From positions 1-41,645 of the forward strand of contig NZ_JBHUEA010000025.1 in NCBI RefSeq assembly GCF_042680685.1: a DNA stretch of 41,645 nucleotides, written 5' to 3'. How positions within the stretch are numbered: the stretch's first letter is position 1; every line of letters starts with the position of its first letter. The notes below the pieces were generated by a model, which saw nothing but the letters and a program-made list of their open reading frames with translations, was not told where the DNA came from and searched no databases. Positions 24,092-31,356 of this stretch are shown here, piece by piece. Source of the stretch: Amnibacterium endophyticum. GTDB taxonomy: Bacteria; Actinomycetota; Actinomycetes; Actinomycetales; Microbacteriaceae. The translations under genes were made by a program, and so were the position numbers.

Positions 24092-24145
24092 TCCGTTTCG
24101 AAGGTGATCCGGCGCAACCGGATCACCTTCGAAACGGACTACGCG
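24085..24145 (+). terminator. Perfect 28-bp hairpin that includes the response regulator stop codon
   Basis: Arms 24085-24112 and 24118-24145 pair without mismatch around the loop cgcaa. The stop TAG (24089-24091) lies in the left arm. It is the longest uninterrupted stem in the window with a small loop, and is probably a terminator although no T tract follows. Confidence 0.75.
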
Positions 24146-24148
24146 GGT

Positions 24149-24186
24149 GGTCTCGAGGCTCCTCCGTCGCACCTCGACCGGCGGAG
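24149..24186 (+). repeat. Dispersed repeat family B, copy 3
   Basis: ggtctcgaggctcctcc... ending cctcgaccggcggag; variant of the 38-nt element at 10756 with a different centre. It directly follows the 28-bp hairpin. Confidence 0.75.
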
Positions 24187-24198
24187 CAGGTGGCCGGT

Positions 24199-24236
24199 GG
24201 TCTCGAGGCTGCTCCGTCGCACCTCGACCGGCGGAG
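24199..24236 (+). repeat. Dispersed repeat family B, copy 4 (tandem with copy 3)
   Basis: Same as copy 3 with a single difference (24161 C, 24211 G), repeated at a 50-bp period. The identity extends 3 nt further upstream of each (24146 and 24196). Confidence 0.8.
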
Positions 24237-24262
24237 TCGGCCTGGCGGGGTGCGGGGTGCGA

Positions 24263-24280
24263 CTCCGCCGGGAGGCGGAG
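24263..24280 (+). promoter_or_regulatory. Short inverted repeat upstream of the ABC transporter promoter
   Basis: ctccgcc / ggcggag pair over 7 bp with a 4-nt loop, about 45 nt before the -10. It could be an operator for the adjacent regulator, but the motif is G+C-rich and may be chance. Confidence 0.3.
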
Positions 24281-24324
24281 GCGGTTCAGCCGCTCGCGGG
24301 ACGCGCGCTGAGGATGCCCGTTCC

Positions 24325-24330
24325 TAGCGT
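24325..24330 (+). promoter_or_regulatory. -10 of the ABC transporter operon (leaderless)
   Basis: TAGCGT, 7 nt before the ATG at 24338. Confidence 0.5.
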
Positions 24331-24337
24331 CGAGCGC

Positions 24338-25123
24338 ATGACCACCGCACTCCCGATCCCGCCCGGCGCCGAGGCGCCGTCCGCGCACCCCGTCGTCGCC
24401 GCGCGAGGGCTCACGAAGCACTACGGCGCCGGCGACGGCACCGTCCACGCGCTCCGCGGCGTCGACCTGACGGTCGCGCGCGGCGAGTTCGTCGCGATCA
24501 TGGGCCCGTCCGGCAGCGGCAAGAGCACTTTGATGCACCTGCTCGCCGGGCTGGACGCCCCGAGCGGCGGCGACATCCGCCTCGGCGGCCGCGACATCCG
24601 CGGGCTGGACGACGACGCGCTGACCGAGCTGCGCCGCGAGCGCATCGGCTTCGTGTTCCAGGCCTTCAACCTCGTGCCGACGCTCGACGTGATCGGCAAC
24701 GCGCTGCTGCCGTTCGAGCTGCGCGGCCGGAAGCCGTCGCGGGAGGAGCGCGCCTTCATCGGTGCCCTGCTCGACGAGCTCGGCCTCGCCGACCGGCTCG
24801 GCCACCGGCCGCGCGAGCTGTCCGGCGGACAGCAGCAGCGCGTCGCGATCGCCCGCGCGCTCGCCGGACGGCCCGAGCTGGTCGTCGCGGACGAGCCGAC
24901 CGGCAACCTCGACGGCCGCACCGGCCGCGAGGTGCTCTGCCTGCTCGAGGGCGCCTCGGCCCGGTACGGGCAGGCGATCGTCATGGTCACCCACGACCCG
25001 GTCGCCGCGTCCTTCGCGGACCGCGTCGTGTTCCTCGCCGACGGGCGCCTGGTCGCCGAGCAGGGCCGCATGTCGCCCGAGGCCGTCGCCGGCTTCATGC
25101 TCTCGCTCGAGGCCGGACGATGA
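24338..25123 (+). CDS. ABC transporter ATP-binding protein (MacB/LolD type)
   Basis: A 261-residue ATPase with Walker A GPSGSGKST (56-63), Q-loop FVFQAFNLVPTLDV, signature LSGGQQQRVAIARAL, Walker B VVADEPTGNLD and H-loop VTHD. The sequence IGFVFQAFNLVPTL and DEPTGNLD mark the MacB/LolD/FtsE group, which works with FtsX-type permeases in export or envelope tasks. The start at 24338 was chosen for the TAGCGT hexamer 7 nt upstream. Its stop overlaps the permease start by four bases (ATGA). Confidence 0.95.
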   Translation: MTTALPIPPGAEAPSAHPVVAARGLTKHYGAGDGTVHALRGVDLTVARGEFVAIMGPSGSGKSTLMHLLAGLDAPSGGDIRLGGRDIRGLDDDALTELRRERIGFVFQAFNLVPTLDVIGNALLPFELRGRKPSREERAFIGALLDELGLADRLGHRPRELSGGQQQRVAIARALAGRPELVVADEPTGNLDGRTGREVLCLLEGASARYGQAIVMVTHDPVAASFADRVVFLADGRLVAEQGRMSPEAVAGFMLSLEAGR

Positions 25124-26517
25124 GCGCCGGGTCGCGGCTGCCGGTCTCCGGCGTCCTGGTGACGTCGCTCGCCGCCGCCTTCGGCGTCGCGCTGCTGCAG
25201 GGCGTCGGCCTGCTCGCCGCGACGCTGCGGGCGGATCCCGTCGCGGGCGGCAGCGGCACCGTCGCCGTGCTGCTGCAGACGGTCGGGCTCGTCTTCGTCG
25301 TCGTCGCGGTCTACGCGAGCGCGGTCGTGACGACCAACACCTTCGCGGTCGTCGTCGCGGGCCGCGTGCGGCAGATCGCCCTGCACCGCCTGCTCGGCGC
25401 GACGGCGCGGGCGGAGCGGCGGGCCGTGACGCGGGACGGCCTCGTCGTCGGCGCCCTCGGCGCCGGGATCGGGCTCGTCACGGGCACGGCGCTCGTCGCC
25501 GCGCTGCTCGGCGCCGGGCGGGCGCTCGGGCGGTTCGAGTCCGTGACCTACTCGTTCGCGAACCCGGTCGTGCTCGTCCCCGCCGCGGCGGTGCTGCTGA
25601 CCACCTGGCTCGCCGCGCGCATCGGCTCGCGCCGCGTCCTCGACGTCACGCCCGTGCAGGCGCTCGGCGGCGCGGAGGAGGCGTCCGAGGAGGAGACCCG
25701 CGCCTCGAGGGTGCGCAGCGCCGCCGCTGCCGCGCTCGTCGGCGTCGGCGCGCTGCTGCTCGGCGGCGGCGTCGTGCTCGGGACCGTGTCGGAGCAGGGC
25801 CTGCTGGTCGCGTTCTGCGGCGGCGTCACCTCGTTCACCGGGATCGTGCTCGGCGCGCACCTCGTGATCCCCCGCGCGCTGCGGCTCACCGGGCGGCTGC
25901 TCGGCACCTCGCCGACCGCGCGGCTCGCGGCGGAGAACGCCGTCCGCCACCCGCTGCGCAGCACCCGCTCGACCGTCGGCCTGCTCGTGTCGGTCACGCT
26001 CGTCGTCACCTTCGGCACGGCGCTGACCACGTTCAGCGCGATGGTGAAGGCCGCGGCGGGCGACGACCCCGCCTACTACGCGGGCATCGACGCCGCCCTC
26101 GCGACCACCATCGCGGTGTTCTCGGCCCTCATCGGCTTCAGCGCCGTGATCGCGGGCGCGGGCCTCGTCAGCTCGCTCTCGCTCGGCGTGCTCCAGCGCA
26201 CCCGCGAGCTCGGGCTGCTGCGCGCCCTCGGGTTCAGCGCCCGGCAGCTGCGGCGGATGGTGCTGGCCGAGGCCGGCCAGCTGGTGATGACCGCGGCCGC
26301 GCTGGGCCTGCTGCTCGGCACCGTGTACGGGTGGGCCGGCGCGCACGCGCTGCTCGGGTCGGCGCCGGAGATGCCGGGCCCGTGGTTCGTCGCGGTGCCG
26401 TGGGGCGTGCTCGTCGCGGTCGTCGGCGGCGGCCTGCTGCTCACGCTCGTCGCCTCCGTCGCGCCCGCCGGCCGTGCGACCCGCGTGTCGCCGGTCGAGG
26501 CGCTGGGGGCGGAGTGA
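25120..26517 (+). CDS. FtsX-family ABC permease
   Basis: A 465-residue membrane protein with two FtsX/MacB-like modules. Hydrophobic helices lie at about 10-30, 45-70, 110-135, 145-165, 200-225, 230-250, 325-350, 375-400 and 425-450. The conserved FtsX segments LHRLLGATARAERRAV and LGLLRALGFSARQLRRMV occur before helices of each half. It pairs with the ATPase upstream (ATGA overlap) and with the lipoprotein downstream (TGATG overlap). No large periplasmic domain is present, unlike MacB. The likely role is export of a peptide or antibiotic, or lipid/envelope handling, under the neighbouring two-component system. Confidence 0.92.
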   Translation: MSAGSRLPVSGVLVTSLAAAFGVALLQGVGLLAATLRADPVAGGSGTVAVLLQTVGLVFVVVAVYASAVVTTNTFAVVVAGRVRQIALHRLLGATARAERRAVTRDGLVVGALGAGIGLVTGTALVAALLGAGRALGRFESVTYSFANPVVLVPAAAVLLTTWLAARIGSRRVLDVTPVQALGGAEEASEEETRASRVRSAAAAALVGVGALLLGGGVVLGTVSEQGLLVAFCGGVTSFTGIVLGAHLVIPRALRLTGRLLGTSPTARLAAENAVRHPLRSTRSTVGLLVSVTLVVTFGTALTTFSAMVKAAAGDDPAYYAGIDAALATTIAVFSALIGFSAVIAGAGLVSSLSLGVLQRTRELGLLRALGFSARQLRRMVLAEAGQLVMTAAALGLLLGTVYGWAGAHALLGSAPEMPGPWFVAVPWGVLVAVVGGGLLLTLVASVAPAGRATRVSPVEALGAE

Positions 26518-26942
26518 TGCGCGCCGCACCCGTCGCCGCGGCCCTCGCCCTGGCGGTGGCGCTCGCCGGCTGCAGCGCCTCGCCCCTCGTCGCGCACCGG
26601 CGGGGCGGCACCGCGGCCGATCCCGCCGCGCTGCTGAAGGCGTGGAGCACGCCCGCGACCCAGCCCGGGTGGCTGCCGGAGGACGCGACGCGGATCCGCT
26701 GGGTCGCGTCCACCCGCGGCGGCGCGGACCGGGCGGCCGCCGTGCTCGAGGCGCGTTCCGCCGGGCCGCTGCCCGACTCCTGCACCGCGCTGCCGGACGG
26801 TCGCGGGGCGGCCATCGGCGCCGCCTGGGCGCCGCAGCGGGTGCCTGCGGAGGTCCGGCGGTGCGGCAACTGGGCCGTCACGGCGATCGACGGCGGCTAC
26901 TACGGCTGGACCCCGGTCGACGCCGCGGCCGCGACCGGCTGA
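26517..26942 (+). CDS. Small lipoprotein linked to the ABC transporter
   Basis: A 141-residue lipoprotein: signal peptide with the lipobox LALAGC (Cys near residue 18), then a soluble domain with two further Cys (DSCTALP and VRRCGNW) that could form a disulfide. No family recognised. Its ATG overlaps the permease stop by one base (TGATG), so translation is coupled and the product is probably the extracytoplasmic partner of the transporter. Confidence 0.8.
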   Translation: MRAAPVAAALALAVALAGCSASPLVAHRRGGTAADPAALLKAWSTPATQPGWLPEDATRIRWVASTRGGADRAAAVLEARSAGPLPDSCTALPDGRGAAIGAAWAPQRVPAEVRRCGNWAVTAIDGGYYGWTPVDAAAATG

Positions 26943-26966
26943 CACCCCGCGCACAACCCCCGCCGC

Positions 26967-26972
26967 CACGAT
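26967..26972 (+). promoter_or_regulatory. Candidate -10 of the SnoaL-like/FAD oxidoreductase pair (leaderless)
   Basis: CACGAT, 6 nt before the ATG at 26979; the same hexamer and spacing occur before the PatB-like gene. Confidence 0.4.
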
Positions 26973-26978
26973 GGCGGC

Positions 26979-27332
26979 ATGAGCGACGCGAACGGCATGA
27001 GCCTCTCGGCCGACGTCCCGACCCCGGTGCGCCGCTTCGTCGACACGACGAACGCCGGCGACGGCGAGGGGCTCGTGCAGGTGTTCACGGAGGACGCCTT
27101 CCTGTCGGACTGCGGCCGCGAGCACCACGGCCGTCAGGGCGTCGCCGAGTGGGACCGCACCGGCAACATCGGCGAGCAGGCGCACTTCGACCTGCTCGGC
27201 TGCAAGCCGGGCGCGACGCCGCAGGAGGTGGTCGCCACCGTGCTCGTGTCCGGCGACGGCTACAACGGCACGAGCGAGCTCGCCTTCACGCTGCGGGGCG
27301 AGGCGATCAGCCGGCTCGTCATCACGCCGTGA
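26979..27332 (+). CDS. SnoaL/NTF2-like protein
   Basis: A 117-residue protein of the nuclear transport factor 2-like cone fold: VRRFVDTTNAGDGEGLVQVF followed by FLSDCGREHHGRQGVAEW matches SnoaL-like polyketide cyclase/ketosteroid isomerase relatives. Many such proteins have no known reaction. A second in-frame ATG lies at codon 7 (MSLSAD), but the first fits the upstream hexamer. The stop overlaps the FAD oxidoreductase start (GTGA), so the two may act on a common substrate. Confidence 0.82.
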   Translation: MSDANGMSLSADVPTPVRRFVDTTNAGDGEGLVQVFTEDAFLSDCGREHHGRQGVAEWDRTGNIGEQAHFDLLGCKPGATPQEVVATVLVSGDGYNGTSELAFTLRGEAISRLVITP

Positions 27333-28540
27333 GCGGCCGCGTCCTGGTCGTCGGCGCGGGGCTCGCCGGGCTCGCGGCCGCGCTGCGCCTCGTCGACGCG
27401 GGTCGCGAGGTGGAGGTGCTCGAGGCGTCGGACGCGCCGGGCGGGCGGATGCGCAGCGACCGGGTCGACGGCTTCACGATCGACCGCGGGTTCCAGGTGC
27501 TGAACACCGCGTACCCGGAGCTGCGCCGCCTCGGCGTCCTGGACGCCCTGCCGCTGCGCGCCTTCGACAGCGGCGCCTACCTCCGCGACGCCCGCGGGCT
27601 GCACCTGGTCGCCGACCCGCGGCGGGTGCCCGCGGGCGCTGCCGGCCTCGTGACCGCGCCGCTCGGGACGCCGCTCGAGCGGGCGCGGCTCGGCGCGCTG
27701 CTCGCGGTCGCCGCCTACGGCCCCGCCGACGCGCTGCGGCGCGCGCATGACGAGCCGTTCCAGGCCGTGCTCGAGCGCTGGGGCGCCGCGGGGGCGCCGA
27801 CGGAGCACTTCCTGCGCCCCTTCCTCGCCGGGGTGCTGCTCGACGACCGCCTGACGACGTCGAGCCGGTTCGCGACCGCCGTCCTCCGCACCTTCGTCCG
27901 CGGCGACGTCGTCGTGCCGGACGGCGGGATGGGCGCGCTGCCTGCGCTGCTCGCCGCCCGGCTCGGCGGCCGGGTCCGCTACGGCGCCCGGGTCGACGCC
28001 GTGCGCCCCGGCGAGGTCGACGTCGACGGCGCGACGGAGCGCGCGGACGAGGTCGTCGCCGCCGCGGACCCGCGCGCCGCCGCGCGGCTGCTCGGACTGC
28101 CGGAGCCCGCGATGCACGCGGTGACGACCGTCTGGCACGCGGTCGCGTCGCCGCCGGTCGACCGCCCCCTGCTCGTGCTCGACACGGAGGGCGGACCGGT
28201 GGTGAACAGCGTCGTCATGACGAACGCGGCGCCGTCGTACGGGGCCGGCGGTCGCGCCCTCGTCGCCTCCAGCGTCCTCGCGCCCGAGCCGCTGCCGGAC
28301 GCCGTGCTGCGCCGGACCCTCGCCCGGCTCTGGGGCGTGCCGACCGCGGACTGGGAGGAGGTCGCGACGACGCGGGTGCCGCACGCGCTGCCGGCGCTGC
28401 CCGGCGGCTCGCGCCTGCGGAAGCCCGAGCGGCTCGCGCCGGGCCTGCGCGGCGCGGGCGACCACCGGGCGGCGCCGTCGAGCCAGGGCGCGCTCGCGAG
28501 CGGGCGCCGCGCGGCCGAGGCGGTGCTCGCGGCGCGCTGA
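27329..28540 (+). CDS. FAD-dependent amine oxidase/phytoene desaturase-like oxidoreductase
   Basis: A 403-residue flavoenzyme. The Rossmann motif GAGLAGLAAALRL with Glu32 (VLEASDAPGGR) binds FAD; FTIDRGFQVLNTAYP follows and the C-terminal FAD motif GLRGAGD ... SSQGALASGRRAAE is present. The family includes protoporphyrinogen oxidases, carotenoid desaturases and amine oxidases; the substrate is unknown and no carotenoid genes are nearby. The GTG start overlaps the SnoaL-like gene's stop by 4 nt. Confidence 0.88.
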   Translation: MSGRVLVVGAGLAGLAAALRLVDAGREVEVLEASDAPGGRMRSDRVDGFTIDRGFQVLNTAYPELRRLGVLDALPLRAFDSGAYLRDARGLHLVADPRRVPAGAAGLVTAPLGTPLERARLGALLAVAAYGPADALRRAHDEPFQAVLERWGAAGAPTEHFLRPFLAGVLLDDRLTTSSRFATAVLRTFVRGDVVVPDGGMGALPALLAARLGGRVRYGARVDAVRPGEVDVDGATERADEVVAAADPRAAARLLGLPEPAMHAVTTVWHAVASPPVDRPLLVLDTEGGPVVNSVVMTNAAPSYGAGGRALVASSVLAPEPLPDAVLRRTLARLWGVPTADWEEVATTRVPHALPALPGGSRLRKPERLAPGLRGAGDHRAAPSSQGALASGRRAAEAVLAAR

Positions 28541-28572
28541 GCCGCCGCCTGGAGCGGCCCTCGGTCCAGGAG

Positions 28573-28578
28573 CAGACT
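28573..28578 (+). promoter_or_regulatory. Candidate -10 of the GNAT gene at 28585 (leaderless)
   Basis: CAGACT, 6 nt before the ATG. Confidence 0.4.
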
Positions 28579-28584
28579 GTCGGC

Positions 28585-29103
28585 ATGGGATCGCTCGTCG
28601 TGCCCCACGTCCGCCACCACGCCTCCTGGCTCGTCGCCGCCGCCGAGTTCGGGTCAGGGCACATCGACGGCGCCGGGCTGCCGGACGGCTTCGAGGTCGC
28701 GTCGGTGGCCGACGAGCAGGCGTTCGCGGCCCTCGTCGCGCAGCTGGTCGGGAACGTGCAGGAGGACTTCCCGCGCCCCGAGGGGTACGTGCCGGCGACG
28801 GCGCTCTGGATCGTGGACGGCGACCAGGTCGTCGGGTCGCTGCAGATCCGGCACCGCCTGACGCCGTTCCTGCTCGAGCAGGGCGGGCACATCGGCTACA
28901 GCGTGCGCCCCTCCGCACGCCGCCGCGGGCACGCCTCCGCCGCGCTCCGCGACGCGCTGCCGATCGCCCGCGACCTCGGCATCGAGCGCGTGCTCATCAC
29001 GTGCGACGAGGACAACGCGGGCTCCCGCGCCGTGATCGAGCGCAACGGCGGCGAGTACGAGGACAGCCGGGTCGGCAAGCGCCGCTACTGGATCGCCACC
29101 TGA
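28585..29103 (+). CDS. GNAT acetyltransferase, COG3981-like
   Basis: A 172-residue N-acetyltransferase. The acetyl-CoA loop is in VRPSARRRGHASAALRDAL, and ITCDEDNAGSRAVIERNGGEYE is the typical motif of the COG3981-type predicted acetyltransferases. The N-terminal third (PDGFEVASVADEQAFAALV) is variable. The substrate is unknown. It converges on ohr with a 28-nt gap. Confidence 0.88.
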   Translation: MGSLVVPHVRHHASWLVAAAEFGSGHIDGAGLPDGFEVASVADEQAFAALVAQLVGNVQEDFPRPEGYVPATALWIVDGDQVVGSLQIRHRLTPFLLEQGGHIGYSVRPSARRRGHASAALRDALPIARDLGIERVLITCDEDNAGSRAVIERNGGEYEDSRVGKRRYWIAT

Positions 29104-29131
29104 CCCTCGCGGATCCGCAGTTCCTGCGCGA

Positions 29132-29557
29132 TCAGTCGTCGACGACGGAGACCCGGACCTCGATGTTGCCGCGGGTCGCCTTCGAGTACGGGCACGCCTG
29201 GTGGGCGAGGTCCGCGAGCTCCTGGGCCTCGTCGCGCGGCAGCTCGGGGATCACGACCTCCAGCTCGACGGCGAGGCCGACCCCGCCGTCGTCGGTGCGG
29301 TGGAGGGAGACCCGGGCCCCGACGCTCGAGTCGCCGAGCGAGGCGTTCCGCTGCCGGGCGACGCCCTGCAGCGCGGAGTGGAAGCAGGCGGCGTAGCCCG
29401 CGGCGAACAGCTGCTCCGGGTTCGTGCCGGCGCCCGATCCGCCCATCTGGGGCGGCGTCGCCAGATCGAGGTCGATCAGGCCGTCCGTCGTGCGGACGTG
29501 CCCGTTGCGTCCTCCGCCCGTCGAGAGCGCCTCGGTCGAGTACATCGTCTCCGCCAT
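29132..29557 (-). CDS. ohr: Organic hydroperoxide reductase, Ohr/OsmC family
   Basis: Ohr reduces organic and fatty acid hydroperoxides using two redox cysteines recharged by lipoylated proteins. The 141-residue protein has peroxidatic Cys58 (YAACFHSAL) and resolving Cys122 (HQACPYSKATRGN), with Arg17 and Glu49 (NPEQLFAAGY) to complete the active site. The order VTLGGxR-like start, TNPEQLFAAGYAACF and CPYS favours Ohr over OsmC. No OhrR repressor gene adjoins it. ATG start 6 nt after TAGCCT. Confidence 0.93.
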   Translation of the reverse strand: MAETMYSTEALSTGGGRNGHVRTTDGLIDLDLATPPQMGGSGAGTNPEQLFAAGYAACFHSALQGVARQRNASLGDSSVGARVSLHRTDDGGVGLAVELEVVIPELPRDEAQELADLAHQACPYSKATRGNIEVRVSVVDD

Positions 29558-29563
29558 GCGCCC

Positions 29564-29569
29564 AGGCTA
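29564..29569 (-). promoter_or_regulatory. -10 of ohr (leaderless)
   Basis: TAGCCT, 6 nt before the ATG at 29557. Confidence 0.5.
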
Positions 29570-29596
29570 GGCAGCGGCCGCTGAGCGGCCGGGCGC

Positions 29597-29629
29597 GGGC
29601 AGGACCGACCGGTGCGGTCCGCCCTGCCC
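29597..29629 (-). terminator. Hairpin after the DEAD-box helicase gene
   Basis: A 7-bp outer stem (29597-29603 with 29623-29629) and an inner 4-bp stem separated by a 4-nt bulge on one side. It lies about 12 nt past the helicase stop and upstream of ohr. Confidence 0.5.
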
Positions 29630-29640
29630 GATCCCTCCGC

Positions 29641-31191
29641 TCAGGGGCGGGAGGCGCGGCGCGGGCCGCGGCGGCTCTGCGGCCGCTCCGGCTGCTGGTC
29701 CGCGTGGAGGGGCGCGATGCCGCTGCCCGGCGTCGCGGTGCTGAAGCGCACGGTCGTGGGCGCGCTGCGCCGCGGCCCCTGCTGGCCGCCGCGGGCGGGC
29801 TGCTGACGCCCCGAGCGCTGCGGCTCGCCGCTCCGGCGGGACTCGCCCTGCCGGCGCTGACCGCCCTGGCCCGCATCGCCCTGCCGGCGCTGGCCGCCCT
29901 GCCCGGGCTCCGCCTGCCGACGCGCGCCGCCCTGGCCGCGACCCTCCCCCGTGCGCCGGGGCTCGCCCTGCCGGGCGGGCTTCCGCTGCGGCTGCACAGG
30001 CGCGGCGACCGCCGTCGGCGCGACCTTCGGCGCGACCTCGCCGAGCAGCGCCTCGACCTCCTGCCTGGTCGCCGTCACGGACGTCGGGGTCGCCTTGATG
30101 CCCGCGGCGCGGAGCAGGGCGGCGACGTCGCGGCGCTGCTCGGGCAGCACCAGCGTGACGACGGTGCCGCTCGCGCCGGCCCGCGCGGTGCGGCCGCTGC
30201 GGTGCAGGTACGCCTTGTGCTCGGTCGGCGGGTCCACGTGGACGACGAGCGCGACGTCGTCGACGTGCACGCCGCGCGCGGCGACGTCGGTCGCCACCAG
30301 CACGCGGATGCCGCCGGTGGAGAACGCGGCGAGGTTCCGCTCGCGGGCGTTCTGCGACAGGTTGCCCTGCAGGTCCGCGGCGGGGATCCCGGCCGCGGTC
30401 AGCTGCTTGGCGAGCCGCTTCGCGACGTGCTTCGTGCGCACGAACAGGATGCGCCGGTCGGTGCCGGAGGCGAGCGCCTCCATCACGTGCTTCTTCGCGT
30501 CCGCGTCGGCGACCTCGAGCACCGCGTGCTCCATCGTCTCGACGGCGGACCGGCCGTCGTCGACGGAGTGCGTGACGGGGCGGTGGAGGAAGCGCTGCAC
30601 CAGCTTGTCCACGCCGTTGTCGAGCGTCGCGGAGAAGAGCAGCCGCTGACCGCGCTCCGGCGTCTTGGACAGGATGCGCGTGACGCCGGGCAGGAAGCCC
30701 ATGTCGGCCATGTGGTCGGCCTCGTCCAGCACGGTGACCTGCACGTCGTCGAGGGTGAGCACGCGCTGGCTCAGCAGGTCCTCGAGCCGGCCGGGGCAGG
30801 CGACGACGATGTCGACGCCGCCCTTCAGCGCGGTCTCCTGCGGGCGCTGCGAGACGCCGCCGAAGACGGTCGTGATGCGCATGCCGGCGGCCGCGGCGAG
30901 CGGCTCGAGCACCGCGGCGATCTGCGTCGCGAGCTCGCGGGTCGGGGCGAGCACGAGCCCGCGGGGCCGGCCGGAGCGGCGCTGACCGCCCGAGAGGCGG
31001 GCGACGAGCGGCAGCGAAAAGGCGAGGGTCTTGCCGCTGCCGGTGCGGCCGCGGCCGAGCACGTCGCGGCCCGCGAGGGAGTCCGGCAGCGTGGCGGACT
31101 GGATCGGGAAGGGCTCCGTGATGCCGCGCTCGGTCAGCGCGGGCAGCAGGGAGGAGGGGACGCCGAGATCGGCGAAGGACTGGGTGGGCAT
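29641..31191 (-). CDS. DEAD-box ATP-dependent RNA helicase with basic Gly/Arg/Gln-rich tail
   Basis: A 516-residue RNA helicase of the RhlE/CsdA-type group, for mRNA and ribosome RNA remodelling. Q motif near residue 29-31, motif I GRTGSGKT (48-55), LAPTRELA, DEAD at 156-159, SAT at 187-189, and the C-terminal domain with FVRTKHVAKRLAKQL, VATDVAARGVHVDDV and HRSGRTARAG are all present. From about residue 395 a low-complexity tail carries GQGGQRRQGDA and GQGGQRRQGES repeats and RRGPRRASRP, typical of RNA-binding tails. The ATG at 31191 is chosen because the open region upstream has poor codon bias. A 143-nt 5' UTR is inferred, as for cold-shock helicases. Confidence 0.92.
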   Translation of the reverse strand: MPTQSFADLGVPSSLLPALTERGITEPFPIQSATLPDSLAGRDVLGRGRTGSGKTLAFSLPLVARLSGGQRRSGRPRGLVLAPTRELATQIAAVLEPLAAAAGMRITTVFGGVSQRPQETALKGGVDIVVACPGRLEDLLSQRVLTLDDVQVTVLDEADHMADMGFLPGVTRILSKTPERGQRLLFSATLDNGVDKLVQRFLHRPVTHSVDDGRSAVETMEHAVLEVADADAKKHVMEALASGTDRRILFVRTKHVAKRLAKQLTAAGIPAADLQGNLSQNARERNLAAFSTGGIRVLVATDVAARGVHVDDVALVVHVDPPTEHKAYLHRSGRTARAGASGTVVTLVLPEQRRDVAALLRAAGIKATPTSVTATRQEVEALLGEVAPKVAPTAVAAPVQPQRKPARQGEPRRTGEGRGQGGARRQAEPGQGGQRRQGDAGQGGQRRQGESRRSGEPQRSGRQQPARGGQQGPRRSAPTTVRFSTATPGSGIAPLHADQQPERPQSRRGPRRASRP

Positions 31192-31334
31192 GGGAGTGCT
31201 CTCGGGTTCGAGCGGCTTCGGTCGCCGCGGCGGCGGTGCGTTCGGTGCACCTCGTGCGCCGCACGCGCCTCGCTCGACCGACCTGGATGGGCCGGGAGAT
31301 CTGGGCGCTCCGACGCAGGCGCCCGACGGGCGCA
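31192..31334 (-). promoter_or_regulatory. Long 5' untranslated leader of the helicase gene
   Basis: Lies between a strong -10 and the ATG. It is open in the helicase frame (48 codons from a GTG at 31335), but 13 of the 48 codons end in A or T, against almost none in the gene, so it is more likely RNA than protein. Possible role in cold induction or autoregulation. Confidence 0.5.
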
Positions 31335-31340
31335 CCACGA

Positions 31341-31346
31341 AGCGTA
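31341..31346 (-). promoter_or_regulatory. -10 of the DEAD-box helicase gene
   Basis: TACGCT on the minus strand, 11 nt after the DUF389 stop. It places transcription start near 31334. Confidence 0.5.
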
Positions 31347-31356
31347 CCGGAGGGGA

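Noticed and set aside
24146..24236. Tandem B repeats as a CRISPR array
   Set aside because: Only two units, a 9-nt gap between them, and no cas genes.
31200..31220. gggttcgagcgg resembling a tRNA T-loop
   Set aside because: No acceptor stem, anticodon arm or matching T stem can be drawn around it. No other tRNA-like fold was seen in the window.
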